This document shows, one piece after another, positions 43,954-53,095 of a stretch of DNA of 64,000 nucleotides. The position numbers and the translations under genes were made by a program. How positions within the stretch are numbered: position 1 is the first letter of the stretch; each line of letters starts with the position of its first letter. The stretch spans positions 6,448,001 through 6,512,000 of the forward strand of contig NZ_JBBODF010000001.1 of the NCBI RefSeq assembly GCF_038002825.1, read 5' to 3'. Under the pieces are notes generated by a model, which saw only the letters and a program-made list of their open reading frames with translations, did no database searches and had not been told where the DNA came from. Source of the DNA: Paenibacillus sp. FSL H8-0048 (lineage in GTDB: Bacteria; Bacillota; Bacilli; Paenibacillales; Paenibacillaceae).

Positions 43954-44070
43954 ATTAAGGAATGTTGGAGCGTCGGCTTTCTGCCTGGCGCTTCTTTTGT
44001 GAGACTGCCGTGACATGCTAAGAATTTAAACAGTTTTAATTTGATAAATGAGAGGATTTGGATACAAATC

Positions 44071-45915
44071 ATGCATTCAAGAAAAGATATCCGCAACATT
44101 GCGATCATTGCCCACGTTGACCATGGTAAAACAACACTCGTCGACCAGCTTCTCCAGCAGTCCGGGATTTTCAGCGCACACGAGCACGTTCAAGAACGCG
44201 CCATGGACTCTAACGATATCGAACGGGAACGTGGAATCACAATCCTGGCTAAAAATACAGCAATCACTTATAAAGAGTTCCTGATTAACATCGTAGATAC
44301 ACCTGGACACGCTGACTTCGGCGGCGAAGTAGAACGGATTATGAAGATGGTTGACGGCGTACTGCTCGTTGTTGACGCTTATGAAGGCTGCATGCCGCAG
44401 ACCAAATTCGTACTGCGCAAGGCGCTGGAACAGCACCTGACCCCGATCGTAGTCGTGAACAAGATTGACCGTCCGGCTGCGCGTCCGAAGGAAGTTATTG
44501 ATGAAGTGCTGGACTTGTTCATTGAGCTTGAAGCCAGTGACGACCAGCTTGAATTCCCTGTAGTCTATGCTTCTGCGCTTAACGGCACATCGAGCATGAA
44601 TGCAGAGAAGCAGGATGAGACGATGCTTTCACTATACGAAACCATCGTTGAGCATATCCCGGCTCCAACTGAGAAGGTTGAAGAACCGCTGCAATTCCTG
44701 GTAACTCTGATGGACTACAATGAATACTTGGGCCGTATCGCCATTGGCCGCGTGAACCGCGGTGTAATCAAGCAAGGCCAATCCGTTACAGTCATCATGC
44801 GTGACGGCAAGAGCAAGACTGCCCGTATCGAGAAGCTGTTCGGCTTCCAGGGTCTGAAGCGCGTAGAGACAGAAGAAGCCGGCGCAGGCGATATCGTCGC
44901 TATTGCGGGTATCAAGGACATCAACATCGGTGAGACGATTGCTGATCCGCAGCATCCTGAAGCGCTGCCTGTTCTGAAGATTGACGAGCCGACTATGCAG
45001 ATGACGTTCCTCGTGAACAACAGTCCGTTCGCAGGTAAGGAAGGCAAGTGGGTTACTTCCCGTAAGCTTCGTGAGCGTTTGTTCAAAGAACTGGAAACGG
45101 ATGTAAGCTTGCGTGTAGATGAAACTGACAGTCCTGATGCGTTTGTCGTTTCTGGACGCGGTGAGCTTCACCTTGGTATCCTGATCGAGAATATGCGCCG
45201 TGAAGGTTATGAAATGCAAGTGTCTAAACCGCAAGTAATCATTAAAGACATCGACGGTGTCAGATCCGAGCCGCTTGAGCGCCTCATGATTGACATTCCG
45301 GAAGAAAGCATGGGTTCCGTTATGGAAAGTCTGGGCAGCCGCAAAGCCGAGATGGTCAACATGATCAACCACGGCACCGGCCAAGTCCGTCTGGAATTCC
45401 TGATTCCGGCACGCGGCCTGATTGGCTATAACACACACTTCCTGACGCTGACACGCGGCTACGGTGTAATGAACCATGCCTTCGACAGCTATGCTCCACT
45501 GGTTGGCGGCCAAGTTGGCGGACGTCATCAGGGTGTGCTTGTAGCAAGCGAAAGTGGAACAACAACACAATACGGAATCGTTGGTGTTGAGGATCGCGGT
45601 ATTCTATTCCTGGATGCAGGTACAGAAATTTATGAAGGTATGATTGTAGGCGAGCATACACGTGATAACGATATTATCGTCAACATTTGCAAAGAAAAAG
45701 CACTTACCAACATGCGTACCTCAGGCAAAGATGATACTGTAAAAATGAAGACCCCACGTACCTTCTCTTTGGAAGGCGCGCTTGAATACCTGAATGATGA
45801 TGAATTTTGTGAAATCACTCCTAAATCTGTACGTCTGCGCAAAAAGATCCTGAATAAGGGCGAGCGCGAGCGTGTAGAGAAGCAACGTAAGGCGGCGCAA
45901 GCCAGCCAGGCATAA
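44071..45915 (+). CDS. typA: Translational GTPase TypA/BipA
   Basis: 614-aa ribosome-binding GTPase important for 50S assembly and growth at low temperature. G1 is AHVDHGKTTL (about 13-22), switch region RERGITI, G3 DTPGHADFGGEVER, G4 NKIDRP. Then come the EF-Tu-like domain II, EF-G-like domains III and V, and the TypA-specific C-terminus. ATG 44071 (HSRKDIRNIAIIAH) is the usual start; the opening to 44041 adds atypical residues. YlaH-like follows, as in B. subtilis ylaG-ylaH. Confidence 0.97.
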   Translation: MHSRKDIRNIAIIAHVDHGKTTLVDQLLQQSGIFSAHEHVQERAMDSNDIERERGITILAKNTAITYKEFLINIVDTPGHADFGGEVERIMKMVDGVLLVVDAYEGCMPQTKFVLRKALEQHLTPIVVVNKIDRPAARPKEVIDEVLDLFIELEASDDQLEFPVVYASALNGTSSMNAEKQDETMLSLYETIVEHIPAPTEKVEEPLQFLVTLMDYNEYLGRIAIGRVNRGVIKQGQSVTVIMRDGKSKTARIEKLFGFQGLKRVETEEAGAGDIVAIAGIKDINIGETIADPQHPEALPVLKIDEPTMQMTFLVNNSPFAGKEGKWVTSRKLRERLFKELETDVSLRVDETDSPDAFVVSGRGELHLGILIENMRREGYEMQVSKPQVIIKDIDGVRSEPLERLMIDIPEESMGSVMESLGSRKAEMVNMINHGTGQVRLEFLIPARGLIGYNTHFLTLTRGYGVMNHAFDSYAPLVGGQVGGRHQGVLVASESGTTTQYGIVGVEDRGILFLDAGTEIYEGMIVGEHTRDNDIIVNICKEKALTNMRTSGKDDTVKMKTPRTFSLEGALEYLNDDEFCEITPKSVRLRKKILNKGERERVEKQRKAAQASQA

Positions 45916-45930
45916 GCGGATGACAATGAA

Positions 45931-45967
45931 GCCGCCGGATGAACAATCCGGCGGCTTTTATTATTTT
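45931..45967 (+). terminator. Terminator after typA
   Basis: GCCGCCGGAT (45931-45940) pairs with ATCCGGCGGC (45946-45955), followed by a T-rich tail. Confidence 0.87.
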
Positions 45968-46070
45968 CCCGGCACCGGATCTTTCAAATTGCAGAGATTA
46001 ATAGCAGTATAAAGCGGCGGCGGGTGATATAATGTAAGCGTAACTTATGATCCGGGAGGAGTGAGCGGCT

Positions 46071-46367
46071 ATGCAAAGCTGGTTCGCTGAGCATCCAGTT
46101 ATCGCTTATATTGTAATTTTCATCTTACTCACTTATGTGTATAACCGAGTATTCCGCGTCAATCAGAAGCTGCCGATCGGCAAAGAGATCGTACTGTATG
46201 TGATGATGGCGGCAGGCTCAGGCATGCTTCTTATCTTCCAGCATGATAAGCTGCCGATCATCCAGTGCCTGCTGGTAGCGGTCGGGCTGATGCTGCTTGT
46301 GCGGGTCCGCTACCTGGTGGAAGCCCGGCAGAAGCGGAAGGCTGCAGCGGCTGCAAAACGGCAGTAG
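46071..46367 (+). CDS. YlaH-like membrane protein
   Basis: 98 aa with three membrane segments (HPVIAYIVIFILLTYVYNRVF; EIVLYVMMAAGSGMLLIFQ; IIQCLLVAVGLMLLVRV) and a basic tail. It matches the YlaH-like family by position (after typA) and pattern. GGGAGGAG precedes ATG 46071. Function unknown. Confidence 0.85.
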   Translation: MQSWFAEHPVIAYIVIFILLTYVYNRVFRVNQKLPIGKEIVLYVMMAAGSGMLLIFQHDKLPIIQCLLVAVGLMLLVRVRYLVEARQKRKAAAAAKRQ

Positions 46368-46454
46368 GCGCAACTTTTGATGATAGGGTTCGTCTAAGTT
46401 ATTACGAAGTTATCTACTTCAATTCCAGTTGAATGAAAAGGAACTAAACGGATT

Positions 46455-47558
46455 ATGAATACAAGCAAGGGCAATTTGCCACCCAGAAGGAACGGCCAGC
46501 AAGGAAGCACCAGCACTAACCGGCAGCAGCCGAGGTCTGCTGCTTCAGCTACAACTGCAAAGAAAAAAGCACGGAAACCAAAAAAACGCGGATTCTTCGC
46601 CCGGCTGATGAGAGTGCTGTTCATCATTCTGCTGATTGCTGTTATAGCAGCATTAGGCTATGCAGGGTATTTGTACTGGAAGGTGGACCACGGAGGATTC
46701 GGAGTGGATGAGCCGGTTGCTGCAGGGCAATCTGCCTCGGAGAAGCCGCTGACGATGCTGCTGCTCGGTACGGACAACCGTCCGAAGCACCCGTCCAATC
46801 TGACGGATGTGATCATGGTCGCGGCCTTGAACCCGGAGACCAAATCGGCTACGGTGGTCTCCTTACCCCGCGATACATATGTCGAGCTTGGCGGATACAA
46901 GAAGACGAAGATCAATGCGTTCTACTCCCGCTTCAAGAGCAAGGAGAAGGAATCCGGCGTGCTTGCCAAGGACCAGATGAAGAAGATGATGGGTGAGTAT
47001 CTTGGGGTTCCGGTTGATTACACGACGGTGCTGGATTTCCAGGGCTTCCGGGATATCGTAGATGAGTTTGGCGGCGTGGACGTTAATATCAGCGCCAATA
47101 TGTGTTACACGGACAGTGTGGACGGCACCAATATTAATCTCAAAAAAGGCGAAGCCCAACTAAACGGAGACAAAGCGCTGGATTATGTGCGTTACCGCAA
47201 GTCCAACTGCAAGCCGGCGACGAAGCCTTCGGATGACTTTGAACGCAATAAGCGCCAGAACGAGGTGCTGACTTCATTGATCTCCCAGATGCAGTCGCTG
47301 GGCGGTGTCCTCAAAATCGGCCGGGTGCTGGATGCAGTGGATAATAATCTGGAGAGCGATATCGAGAATGCGCAGATTAAGAGTCTGATCGCCACTTATT
47401 GGGATATTTCTAAGGAGAATGTCGAATATGTACCGGTAACCGGAACCTGGCGCAGCCCCTATGTATATATTAACGATAAGGAGCTGGACGCAGCCAAGAA
47501 AAGCCTCCAGGACCGGATATCCGGAGTGTCTGCTGCAGCGGTCTCAGGTCAGCCTTGA
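46455..47558 (+). CDS. LytR-CpsA-Psr (LCP) family cell-wall ligase
   Basis: 367 aa. LCP enzymes transfer wall teichoic acid or polysaccharide from undecaprenyl carriers to peptidoglycan. A basic, Gln/Ser-rich cytoplasmic N-terminus (about 50 aa) precedes one membrane helix (VLFIILLIAVIAALGYAGYLYW). The LCP domain outside has LLLGTDNR, SNLTDVIMVAALN, VSLPRDTYVELGGYKKTKINAFY and a QLNGDKALDYVRYRKSNC-like arginine motif near the C-terminal half. It lies between ylaH-like and PNPOx-like genes. Confidence 0.93.
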   Translation: MNTSKGNLPPRRNGQQGSTSTNRQQPRSAASATTAKKKARKPKKRGFFARLMRVLFIILLIAVIAALGYAGYLYWKVDHGGFGVDEPVAAGQSASEKPLTMLLLGTDNRPKHPSNLTDVIMVAALNPETKSATVVSLPRDTYVELGGYKKTKINAFYSRFKSKEKESGVLAKDQMKKMMGEYLGVPVDYTTVLDFQGFRDIVDEFGGVDVNISANMCYTDSVDGTNINLKKGEAQLNGDKALDYVRYRKSNCKPATKPSDDFERNKRQNEVLTSLISQMQSLGGVLKIGRVLDAVDNNLESDIENAQIKSLIATYWDISKENVEYVPVTGTWRSPYVYINDKELDAAKKSLQDRISGVSAAAVSGQP

Positions 47559-47584
47559 GCAGCGGTCAGGGTACAATCTGTAAA

Positions 47585-47614
47585 TTGAATGCAAGTTTCG
47601 TCCTGTGCTATAAT
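47585..47614 (+). promoter_or_regulatory. Promoter of the PNPOx-like gene
   Basis: TTGAAT (47585-47590), 18-bp spacer, TATAAT (47609-47614) with an extended TG (TGCTATAAT). Confidence 0.78.
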
Positions 47615-47658
47615 ATAATAAATTGAATGTATTCTTGCCGCATAGGGGGCCTGTAACT

Positions 47659-48111
47659 ATGTCTGAAGCCGTTGCTCAGCTCAATGAAACTCTGCTAGCT
47701 ATGCTGCAATCGGAGACGTTTGTTCTTCTAAACACTGTGGATGCAGAATCAGGCGGACCTACGTCGACTGCGATCTCATGGATCTATGCTGTGAGCCCTT
47801 CCGTTGTCCGGCTGGCTGTGGACCACCGCTCCAGACTGGTAAACAACATGAAGGTTAACCCGAGAGTAACGATTACCGTGTTTGGCGAAGGGACGGTGCA
47901 TGCCATTAACGGTCATGCTGCGGTTCGGCTGGACCCGTTGCCGGATGTTCCGTTTAAGATGTGCTGTTTTGATATTGAGATTGAAGCGGTCCGCAATGCG
48001 CTGTTCTATGGCGCGCACCTGGAATCTGCTCCGAAATATGCGAAGGTATACGATGCACGTGCGGCCGAGAAGCTGGACGGACAAGTGTTTGCCGCCATGC
48101 AAAAAGCCTAG
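47659..48111 (+). CDS. Pyridoxamine 5'-phosphate oxidase-like (split-barrel) protein
   Basis: 150-aa flavin-binding split-barrel protein. The pattern ETFVLLNTVDAESGGPTSTAISWIYAV, then VRLAVDHRSRLVNNMKVNPRVTITVFG is that of the PNPOx-like family; the substrate is unknown. ATG 47659 follows TAGGGGGCCTG. An opening to 47623 begins right at the promoter. The terminator hairpin overlaps its stop codon. Confidence 0.85.
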   Translation: MSEAVAQLNETLLAMLQSETFVLLNTVDAESGGPTSTAISWIYAVSPSVVRLAVDHRSRLVNNMKVNPRVTITVFGEGTVHAINGHAAVRLDPLPDVPFKMCCFDIEIEAVRNALFYGAHLESAPKYAKVYDARAAEKLDGQVFAAMQKA

Positions 48112-48134
48112 TGTGCTATCACTAGGCTTTTTTT
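48101..48134. terminator. Bidirectional terminator between convergent genes
   Basis: AGCCTAGTG (48105-48113) pairs with CACTAGGCT (48120-48128), with an A-run on the left and a T-run on the right. It serves both the PNPOx-like gene and the minus-strand lipoprotein gene, and includes the stop codon of the former. Confidence 0.9.
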
Positions 48135-48145
48135 GAAATTTGCAT

Positions 48146-48721
48146 CTACCGGGTATTGCCCTGCGGCTCTATATCCTCTGGCAGCTGCGGAATGATCCGG
48201 CCGATAATATCGGCCATCTCGGAGGCGAAGCCGGAGACCGGGTTGCCCTTGGAGATATGCTTGCCCATCTCGGCCAGCCTGCTGCTGAGGTCCATGTCGG
48301 CAGTCACCAGAACTCTTACGCCCCTGGGGTCCTTGCGGATCGCTTCGGCTACCGAATATTTCACGCTTCCTACCCGCGAACGGGTAAGGGCGCCGTCCAC
48401 ATCAATACCGACCACAGCAACGTTGTTCATAACGACACAGTGGACGCCTTCTACACCCGGGACTCTTCGCGCTAATTGTTCAAAATGATCCTTGAGTGCC
48501 ACATCATTGTCATGCTTGTCTTCTGAAGGTTGTCCCGAATCCGGGGCGGGCTCTTGTACGGCTGTACCATCTTCCGACAATGTCCGTACTCCGCGGCTCC
48601 CCTGACTGTGCACCGCTTCAGCCGACTGTTTATCCTGAGGAGAGGGTGATGTCTCTTTATTAGCGATACCGCAGCTTGTCAGCAGCAGCAGTACCATTAG
48701 CAGACACATTGATTTTCTCAT
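48146..48721 (-). CDS. YhcN/YlaJ family sporulation lipoprotein
   Basis: 191 aa. The lipoprotein signal has the lipobox LTSC (Cys at residue 17). A Ser/Gln/Asp-rich linker follows, then the YhcN/YlaJ domain (HFEQLARRVPGVEGVHCVVMNNVAVVGIDVDGALTRS...VAEAIRKDPRGVRVLVTADMDLSSRL). Such proteins sit in spore membranes and affect germination. Position near typA and the PIN-PhoH gene matches B. subtilis ylaJ-ylaK, although here it is on the opposite strand. Confidence 0.9.
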   Translation of the reverse strand: MRKSMCLLMVLLLLTSCGIANKETSPSPQDKQSAEAVHSQGSRGVRTLSEDGTAVQEPAPDSGQPSEDKHDNDVALKDHFEQLARRVPGVEGVHCVVMNNVAVVGIDVDGALTRSRVGSVKYSVAEAIRKDPRGVRVLVTADMDLSSRLAEMGKHISKGNPVSGFASEMADIIGRIIPQLPEDIEPQGNTR

Positions 48722-48827
48722 ATGTGCGTACTCCTTTCAGCCTGAGAATTAGTGATTTACCTTATGTTGCCCTTGCTGAAAAGAGTTATGTATGATCAAT
48801 CAAACCAGGCGCTGTGGAGGGGATAAC

Positions 48828-50159
48828 ATGAAAAAGATATTCGTACTGGACACCAACGTGCTGTTGCACGACCCCAATTCGATTTTTGCTTTCAAGGCGA
48901 ATGAAGTGGTCATTCCTGCTGTAGTCCTGGAAGAAATCGACTCCAAGAAGCGTAATGCCGATGAAATCGGCCGTAACGCCCGCACCGTATCGCGTCTGTT
49001 AGACGGACTCCGGGAGCTGGGCCACCTGCATAGCGGGGTGGTACTTGACCATGGAGGCACGCTGAAGGTAGAGCTTAATCACCGCAGCTTCGTCAAGGTA
49101 CAGGAGATGTTCGGCGAAGTCTCTAATGACAACCGGATATTGGCTGTAGCGCTCAATTATCTTCATGAAGAGAATGAGAAGGCTGACCCGAGTCCTGTGG
49201 TACTTGTAAGTAAAGATGTTCTCGTCCGCATCAAAGCGGATGTGCTTGGTATAACTCCGGAGGATTATCTGTCCGACCGCACCGGCGATTTGAATGAGCT
49301 TTATTCCGGCTGCCAGTCGCTGATGGCCCATCCTTCACTGATTGATGAGTATTACAGTCACCGGTTCCTGTCCACGAAGCAGCTGTCGCTGTCCTATCCG
49401 CTGTATCCGCATGAATTCGTAATTCTGAAGGATGAGATCGGAAGCGGCAAATCAGCGCTGCTAAAGGTCAACAGCAATGCCTCCCGTCTGGAGCCGCTCT
49501 ATCTGGGCAACGATGCGGTATGGGGCATCAGTGCCCGGAATGCGCAGCAGCGGATGGCGCTTGAGCTTCTGCTGAATGATGATATTCCGCTGGTGACCAT
49601 TACCGGCAAGGCGGGTACAGGCAAGACGCTGCTGGCGTTAGCCGCCGGATTGTTCAAAGTAGAGGATGAACACAAATACAAGAAGCTGCTAATTGCCCGC
49701 CCGGTGGTACCGATGGGTAAGGATATCGGCTATCTGCCGGGAGAGAAGGATGAGAAGCTCCGTCCGTGGATGCAGCCTATTTATGATAACCTCGAATTCC
49801 TGTTCGACACCAAGAAGGCAGGGGATATCGATAAAATATTGATGGGGCTGGGAAGTATCCAGGTAGAGGCGCTGACCTATATCCGCGGCCGCTCCATCCC
49901 GTCGCAGTTCATCATCATTGATGAGGCGCAGAACCTGTCCCGCCACGAAGTGAAGACGATTGTCTCCCGGGCCGGCGAGGGCAGTAAGGTGATCCTGATG
50001 GGGGACCCCGAGCAGATTGACCACCCTTATCTGGATGCGGCGAGCAACGGGCTCAGCTATATCGTGGAGAAGTTCAAGCAGCAGGGCATAAGCGGACATA
50101 TCACACTGGAAAAGGGCGAGCGTTCGCATCTGGCCCAGCTGGCCGCCGATCTGCTCTAA
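48828..50159 (+). CDS. PIN-PhoH fusion protein (YlaK-like)
   Basis: 443 aa. The N-terminal PIN ribonuclease-like domain (KKIFVLDTNVLLHDP, VVLEEIDSKKRNADEIGRNAR) precedes a PhoH ATPase domain with Walker A TITGKAGTGKTLLALAAG (about 262-279), LIARPVVPMGKDIGYLPGEKDEK, ALTYIRGRSIP, Walker B FIIIDEAQNLSRHEVKTI and LMGDPEQIDHPYLD. This PhoH2-like architecture suggests an RNA helicase/nuclease. ATG 48828 follows GGAGGGGATAAC. It is the second PhoH protein in the window. Confidence 0.94.
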   Translation: MKKIFVLDTNVLLHDPNSIFAFKANEVVIPAVVLEEIDSKKRNADEIGRNARTVSRLLDGLRELGHLHSGVVLDHGGTLKVELNHRSFVKVQEMFGEVSNDNRILAVALNYLHEENEKADPSPVVLVSKDVLVRIKADVLGITPEDYLSDRTGDLNELYSGCQSLMAHPSLIDEYYSHRFLSTKQLSLSYPLYPHEFVILKDEIGSGKSALLKVNSNASRLEPLYLGNDAVWGISARNAQQRMALELLLNDDIPLVTITGKAGTGKTLLALAAGLFKVEDEHKYKKLLIARPVVPMGKDIGYLPGEKDEKLRPWMQPIYDNLEFLFDTKKAGDIDKILMGLGSIQVEALTYIRGRSIPSQFIIIDEAQNLSRHEVKTIVSRAGEGSKVILMGDPEQIDHPYLDAASNGLSYIVEKFKQQGISGHITLEKGERSHLAQLAADLL

Positions 50160-50185
50160 CCCGCACCAACAACAAACTTTATTCC

Positions 50186-50215
50186 AGCCGGGAGATCACC
50201 ACTCCCGGCTTTTTC
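50186..50215 (+). terminator. Terminator after the PIN-PhoH gene
   Basis: AGCCGGGAG (50186-50194) pairs with CTCCCGGCT (50202-50210), followed by TTTTT. Confidence 0.87.
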
Positions 50216-50327
50216 CTGCCCGCCCCCGGAAGCGGCGGGAGGGGATTTGGCTGGGGTTAGCTGGAGCAACATGGCGATAGCACCGGAGGGGAATTTTGGA
50301 GCTGTAGGAGCGGGAGCGTCCGCCTTT

Positions 50328-50378
50328 GTATACGGATTTCAACCGCGAACAGCGGTTTGGATCAAGAAATCTGTATAC
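50328..50378. repeat. Nested inverted repeat in the intergenic region before the solute-binding gene
   Basis: GTATACGGATTTC (50328-50340) and GAAATCTGTATAC (50366-50378) form an outer stem with one mismatch. AACCGC (50341-50346) and GCGGTT (50352-50357) form an inner stem. The rest of 50219-50561 shows no gene. The shape suggests a dispersed mobile intergenic repeat rather than a terminator (no T-run). Confidence 0.6.
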
Positions 50379-50561
50379 AACAGCGGCCGGAAGTCCAAAT
50401 ATTCACCGTAGGTGCGGCTACCGCCAACTTGCTACCATGTTCCTCAGGCGCTCCCTTTCCGCCGTTTCCTTCTATATAAAGAGAACGGTTTCACAACCCA
50501 AGACAAGCGCCGGCATCTCTGCTAAAATGAGGAATAAGAAACGCTGAAGGAGAGAGCGCAT

Positions 50562-51794
50562 GTGCTGAAACGCAAAAATTACTGGCTGCTGTTTGCAGTT
50601 CTGCTGCTGGCCTTGACAAGCCTGTCACCCAGCATGGAGCTGAATACGGATCATGGCAGCTATCCGCCCAGACAGCCGCTGGACCAATCAGAGCGTCCTC
50701 CTTCAGGGGAAGCAGGGAAAGTCGAGAGTCTGCAGATCCGCGTCTCGCTCAGTGTGGAGGAATTCAGCGTGCTCGAGCAGATTAGCAAAGAGTACACTTT
50801 ATCCAGCGGAGTCAGCGTGATCCTTAAAAATGTAGAGACGGAAGACGGGGGAGCACTGGTGCGTGAAGAACTAACCATTGGGACAAGCCCGGATATCGTG
50901 ATGCTGGACGGTCACAGTATTTATGATCTGGCGACCCGGGGCTATTTGCTGCCTGTAGATATCTACCAGAGTGTTCCCGGCAGTACACCGCTTACGATGC
51001 TTATTCCACAGATGCAGTGGAACGGATATAACTGGGGAGTGCCGCTGGATATCGATCCCTATGTCCTCGTGTATTCGCCGGAGCGGCTCGCCGGGATGGG
51101 GTTTGCGGAGGTGCCCGCAAGCCTGGAGCAGTGGAATGAGCTGCTGGTCCGGCTGAAAGAGGACCCGGAGAAGAAGCGTTATCTGCTGGCTATGGATAAG
51201 CGGAATCCATACGGCTATGCCGCCATGCTGCATAGCATGGGCAGCAGTTTGCGCTCCGCCAGCCTTGGGCAGGCTCAGTGGACAGAAGCGGCGCGCAGCT
51301 ATTTATATCTGACCAGCCGGTTTAATAAGGAGATCTGGGAGCTATTGCAGGATGGGAAGCTTGCGGTGGCGGCTGTGCCGCTATCGGAGTGGAAGAAGCA
51401 CGGAAATTCTACACTTGCGGTGCAGATGCCTAAGAAGCAGGAGGGTGTACCGAGCTATGAGGTCATTCACAGCCGCTTTTTTGCGCTTCCTGCACAATCC
51501 GGCAGTCCGGAAGCGGCGGTCAAATGGCTTGCCTACGTCACATCAAGCACGGCCCAGCTGGAATGGCTGGAGAATACGGACCGTCTGCCGGCACTGGATG
51601 AGCTATATCGCTCCGCTCAGCCCAAGATGGGGAAGCTGCCGATGGAAGCCGGATGGTTTCTTGCCGAAGATAACACCCCCGGTCCCGGCTCTGAGGCAGA
51701 GTGGAGCCGGAAGGCGGAGGCGGTGCTTGGTTTGTTAACCGGCAAGCTGAATGCCGCCGATTATGAAGCAGTGGTGAAGCCTCCTTTAGAATGA
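50562..51794 (+). CDS. Extracellular solute-binding protein (family 1-like)
   Basis: 410 aa from GTG 50562, nine bases after AAGGAG. An N-terminal signal segment (NYWLLFAVLLLALTSLSPSMEL) lacks a lipobox Cys, so it is secreted or anchored, unlike most Gram-positive binding proteins. The body has the sugar-binding type-1 pattern (SPDIVMLDGHSIYDLATRGYLLPVD; WNGYNWGVPLDIDPYVLVYSPERLAGMG). No permease or ATPase genes adjoin it, so it is an orphan, possibly a sensor component. It overlaps the convergent minus-strand gene by 9 nt. Confidence 0.82.
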   Translation: MLKRKNYWLLFAVLLLALTSLSPSMELNTDHGSYPPRQPLDQSERPPSGEAGKVESLQIRVSLSVEEFSVLEQISKEYTLSSGVSVILKNVETEDGGALVREELTIGTSPDIVMLDGHSIYDLATRGYLLPVDIYQSVPGSTPLTMLIPQMQWNGYNWGVPLDIDPYVLVYSPERLAGMGFAEVPASLEQWNELLVRLKEDPEKKRYLLAMDKRNPYGYAAMLHSMGSSLRSASLGQAQWTEAARSYLYLTSRFNKEIWELLQDGKLAVAAVPLSEWKKHGNSTLAVQMPKKQEGVPSYEVIHSRFFALPAQSGSPEAAVKWLAYVTSSTAQLEWLENTDRLPALDELYRSAQPKMGKLPMEAGWFLAEDNTPGPGSEAEWSRKAEAVLGLLTGKLNAADYEAVVKPPLE

Positions 51795-52925
51795 GAGGGA
51801 CAGCTTTACATGCAGGATGCCGTCCGAGCTTGTGACCTCGGTGGCCTGCAGGAAGGAGACGATCTTCGCCGGATAGAAGCCGAGATCGAATTCTTCCTCC
51901 AGTGCCTGGCGGGTGGTATCCGGCAGCTCCAGACCATTGAACACCACATGATCAACATGGAACATCAAGCCGTTGACAGGCTCCTGCTGTATGGTATAGC
52001 GGCCGGTCAGCGACAGTGACAACCCCCCGCTTTTACCCGTCGCCGTGACTGAATTGTCTTTGAACGTAAACCGGAAATCCCGGAACAGCGGATTCTGGGT
52101 AACCAGAAACTCATTCAGATCCTTTTCGGACAGGGCGAGATTATAGGTCATCCCCTTGCGCACCAGCACGCCATCCCGGCCCTGGACAAACTCCGGCAGC
52201 TGCTTCATGGCAGAAGCCAGCGCTTTGAAATACTTCCGCACCTCATGCAGACCGATGTTCTCCCAATATTTACTGAACTCCTCCAGCAGCCGCTGCATAC
52301 TCTCAGGATCTGTACTGGCCTGAATCCCGCCTGCAATCTCCTTATCTAAGGCAAACACACGTTTCTGTTGCTCTTCGAGCGCCGTTTTGAGCTCTGCCAG
52401 CTCCTGGCTGCTGCGCTGTGCGGCTGTGAGTGTGCTTTTCAAATCCTTGTACTGAGTCTCATATTCCGTGAGCGTCTTCCGGTCCTGCCCCATAATAATC
52501 TCATAATAATCGACTAGAGCGATTAGCCTGCTGATGCTTTTGGCGGAGAGGAATGCGGTAAGAAGCCCATCCCGTTCCCCCATATAATAGGCACGCACAA
52601 CAGCACCCGCCCGTTCCTGCTGATCCGCGATGTTACTCTGCTTGGCGGCTGCCTGCTCTTCCAGGTCTGCGGCATTGCGCTCCAGCGTCTGTTGTTCTGC
52701 GGTAATCCGGGCAATCTCACGTTCAATCTCTGCGGAGGACAGCGTCTGCTCCAGCAGCTTGCGGGTCTCTTCATCATCCGGCATGGAGATCGGCGGAGCG
52801 CTGACTCCTGAAGCGGAGCCGGAACCGGCGGACAGATACACCGGAGAAGCCGGCGGCATAGCGATGCAGGTGAGGATCAATATTGCTGCGAATAACCGGC
52901 GAACAGGTTTACGGGATAACACTTG
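51786..52925 (-). CDS. Secreted coiled-coil protein, PcsB-like N-terminal domain
   Basis: About 379 aa. GTG 52925 with AAGGTGG seven bases upstream gives a signal peptide (SRKPVRRLFAAILILTCIAMPPAS); GTG 52934 is an alternative. A long coiled coil (about 45-200: SSAEIEREIARITAEQQTLERNAADLEEQAAAKQ...) resembles the N-terminal coil of PcsB/CwlO-type proteins, with AYYMGERDGLLTAFLSAKSISRLI matching the region before their hydrolase domain. The C-terminal half is not an NlpC/P60 or CHAP domain and I do not recognise it. A role at the wall/membrane interface is inferred. Confidence 0.78.
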   Translation of the reverse strand, partial: QVLSRKPVRRLFAAILILTCIAMPPASPVYLSAGSGSASGVSAPPISMPDDEETRKLLEQTLSSAEIEREIARITAEQQTLERNAADLEEQAAAKQSNIADQQERAGAVVRAYYMGERDGLLTAFLSAKSISRLIALVDYYEIIMGQDRKTLTEYETQYKDLKSTLTAAQRSSQELAELKTALEEQQKRVFALDKEIAGGIQASTDPESMQRLLEEFSKYWENIGLHEVRKYFKALASAMKQLPEFVQGRDGVLVRKGMTYNLALSEKDLNEFLVTQNPLFRDFRFTFKDNSVTATGKSGGLSLSLTGRYTIQQEPVNGLMFHVDHVVFNGLELPDTTRQALEEEFDLGFYPAKIVSFLQATEVTSSDGILHVKLSLSF

Positions 52926-53095
52926 CACCACCACCTTGAACAGAGTTAGACAGGTATGTACTATTAATATGTTTCAGCCTGTTAAAATATCATACCCTGT
53001 TTTGCGTCTCCCCGAACTACAATTTTGCAAACAAAAAGAACGGAAATGCTCCCTTAAGGCAAGAAGCCATATCCGTTCATTCCTATATATATTCG

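Noticed and set aside
14027..50159. Two PhoH proteins (14027 and 48828) as a recent duplication
   Set aside because: They differ in architecture (KH-like-PhoH versus PIN-PhoH) and both have separate B. subtilis counterparts, so they are old paralogues.
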